A DNA stretch of 64,000 bases, taken from positions 62,001 to 126,000 of the forward strand of contig NZ_BMLV01000004.1 of NCBI RefSeq assembly GCF_014645495.1, read 5' to 3'. Source of the stretch: Cloacibacterium rupense (GTDB lineage Bacteria; Bacteroidota; Bacteroidia; Flavobacteriales; Weeksellaceae). Each line of letters begins with the position of its first letter. Positions within the stretch are counted from its first letter, which is position 1. Both the position numbers and the translations under genes were made by a program. Positions 62,888 through 64,000 of this stretch are shown here, in pieces. Under the pieces are notes generated by a model. That model did no database searches and was not told the DNA's origin. It saw only the letters and a list, made by a program, of their open reading frames with translations.

Positions 62888-63451
62888 ATGACAAAAAACT
62901 TAGCTTTATTATTTGTACTTGTAGTTGGTTTAGCATTCGGACAAACCAAAAAAGTAGCATCTTCTGACGTGCATTGGTGGGGATATAAACTAGCCAAAAC
63001 AGAAGCTTCTTCTCATGACGGAACTGTAAATGTAAAATCTGGTTCTGTAGTTCTTAAAGGAAATCAATTAGTAGGTGGTACTTTCGTATTAGATATGACT
63101 TCTATTAATGCTACAGATTTACAAGGCGAATACCAACAAAAACTAAACGGGCACCTTAAAAACGGTGACTTCTTCGAAGTTGATAAATTCCCAACTGCTA
63201 CCTTTAAAATTACTTCTGTGAAAAAAGGGGCTAATGGTAAAAGTGTAGTTTCTGGTACGCTTACTGCAAAAGGAAAAACCAATGCTGTTTCTTTTCCAGC
63301 TACTATTTCTGTAAATAAAGGTGCTGTAGAATTTACTTCTGATAAATTTTCTATTGATAGACAAAAATGGGGTATCGCATATCAGTCTACCATGAAAGAT
63401 GTTGTTATTAAAGACGATATAGATTTAGTTGTTAAGTTTACAGCTAACTAA
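62888..63451 (+). CDS. YceI family periplasmic protein
   Basis: A 187-residue protein with a signal peptide (LALLFVLVVGLAFGQ). The YceI barrel includes VHWWGYKLAKTEASSHDGTV near residue 28, LKNGDFFEVDKFPTATFKIT near 90, SGTLTAKGKTNAVSFPATI and KFSIDRQKWGIAYQST. It probably binds an isoprenoid or similar lipid in the periplasm. It is the third YceI-type gene in the window, with the other two at 42238-42732 and 44148-44684, and is monocistronic. Confidence 0.93.
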   Translation: MTKNLALLFVLVVGLAFGQTKKVASSDVHWWGYKLAKTEASSHDGTVNVKSGSVVLKGNQLVGGTFVLDMTSINATDLQGEYQQKLNGHLKNGDFFEVDKFPTATFKITSVKKGANGKSVVSGTLTAKGKTNAVSFPATISVNKGAVEFTSDKFSIDRQKWGIAYQSTMKDVVIKDDIDLVVKFTAN

Positions 63452-63474
63452 ATTCATTTGTGTTTTTTAATAGG

Positions 63475-63501
63475 TCCCGAAGATTTTCTTCGGGATTTTT
63501 T
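63475..63501 (+). terminator. Terminator after the yceI gene
   Basis: TCCCGAAGA and TCTTCGGGA form a 9-bp perfect stem with a 3-base loop, followed by TTTTTTG. It begins 24 bases after the stop codon. Confidence 0.8.
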
Positions 63502-63560
63502 GTTTCTGCTTTGCTCTTGTAATTTATCCTTTGTATCTTAGCCTAACTAAGAAAATTTAC

Positions 63561-64000
63561 ATGAAACTCTACGTAATAAGCGGATTAGGTGCAGATAAAA
63601 CAGTTTTTGAAAATATCATATTTCCAAAGAATTTTTCAGAGATAATTTTTATAGATTGGCTTATTCCTGAAGCAGATGAAACTTTTGAACATTTTGTAAA
63701 GAGAATGGCTAAACCTATTGATATAAATGAAAAATTTTGCCTTCTTGGATACTCTTTCGGAGGAATAATGGTGCAAGAAATCAATAAATTAAAACCCGCT
63801 GAAAAAGTAGTCATTTTGGGTAGCATAAAATCTGAAAAGGAAATGTCGGTAACTTTTCACCTTGCCAAAAAATCGAGAATTTTTTCTAAAATCCCTGAAA
63901 CATATTTTGGTGAAAAAACCTTGAAATCTTACGCCTTTTTTAGAAAATTATTTGACCCCAAAAATCCCAAATTCTGGAAATACTTTGTAGTGAAAGATCC
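63561..64000 (+). CDS. Alpha/beta-fold hydrolase (5' part only)
   Basis: The first 146 codons of a gene cut by the window end. It starts MKLYVISGLGADKTVFENII and carries the nucleophile elbow LLGYSFGGIMVQEI (near residues 72-85, serine in G-Y-S-F-G-G). This places it in the alpha/beta hydrolase superfamily. There is no signal peptide. The Asp and His of the triad would lie beyond the window. Substrate unknown. The promoter region is the 60 bases after the yceI terminator. Confidence 0.75.
   Translation, partial: MKLYVISGLGADKTVFENIIFPKNFSEIIFIDWLIPEADETFEHFVKRMAKPIDINEKFCLLGYSFGGIMVQEINKLKPAEKVVILGSIKSEKEMSVTFHLAKKSRIFSKIPETYFGEKTLKSYAFFRKLFDPKNPKFWKYFVVKD

Overview
The window looks like the chromosome of a flavobacterium of the Weeksellaceae/Chryseobacterium type (phylum Bacteroidota). 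The evidence is the AT-rich DNA, the type IX secretion and gliding genes (porU, porV, gldJ, gldD), promoters of the TAnnTTTG type, the near absence of strong Shine-Dalgarno sequences, many lipoproteins, and the rpsO-pnp and HU/RNase G neighbourhoods. No prophage, CRISPR array or insertion sequence was seen. The family names given here rest on motif recognition by eye, not on database searches.

Layout. 1-4040: the edge of a xylan-oligosaccharide locus, with the start of a GH67 alpha-glucuronidase, a LacI-type repressor, a GPH sugar symporter and a cytoplasmic GH43 enzyme. Two matching LacI-type operator sites lie before the GH67 gene and before the symporter. 4080-8943: an L,D-transpeptidase, a pair of translationally coupled genes (aspartyl protease/PDZ protein and small membrane protein), a TMEM175-like channel and ahcY. 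9088-14797: an RND efflux operon (adaptor, pump, outer-membrane channel). 14917-18711: a small exported protein, a phosphopantetheinyl transferase, a YccS-like membrane protein and a DUF1508 protein. 18756-25653: the type IX secretion block porU-porV, divergent from gldJ. 25717-30490: murF, a degenerate Mur-ligase-like protein, an acyltransferase, a Nudix hydrolase and a lipoprotein of unknown role. 30690-35506: RNase G, a 29-residue basic protein, HU, mutY, gldD and a PfkB kinase. 35620-44684: two parvulin-type chaperones, a flavoprotein, a rhodanese, queG, a short basic reading frame, a TIGR02117 protein, two YceI proteins and a porin. 45016-51316: tRNA-Leu(CAA), a metallo-beta-lactamase-fold enzyme, a conserved unknown protein, a GAF protein, a lipoprotein, rpsO and pnp.

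51350-55753 is the most interesting stretch. It is a compact RNA-repair cassette: an RtcB-type RNA ligase, then two different RlaP-like nucleotidyltransferases on the same strand, with a divergent WYL-domain regulator. The shared promoter region carries paired TGCGCA sites. The cassette lies between two identical 31-bp terminator sequences. It is followed by a possible 24-codon gene or small RNA, and then by about 1.1 kb without a confident gene. That stretch holds a remnant of the 3' end of the neighbouring DUF1501 gene and a mosaic of short palindromic repeats. This suggests a mobile or recently rearranged accessory island.

56926-64000: a DUF1501/DUF1800 pair, formate-tetrahydrofolate ligase, glucokinase, a third YceI protein and the start of an alpha/beta hydrolase cut by the window edge.
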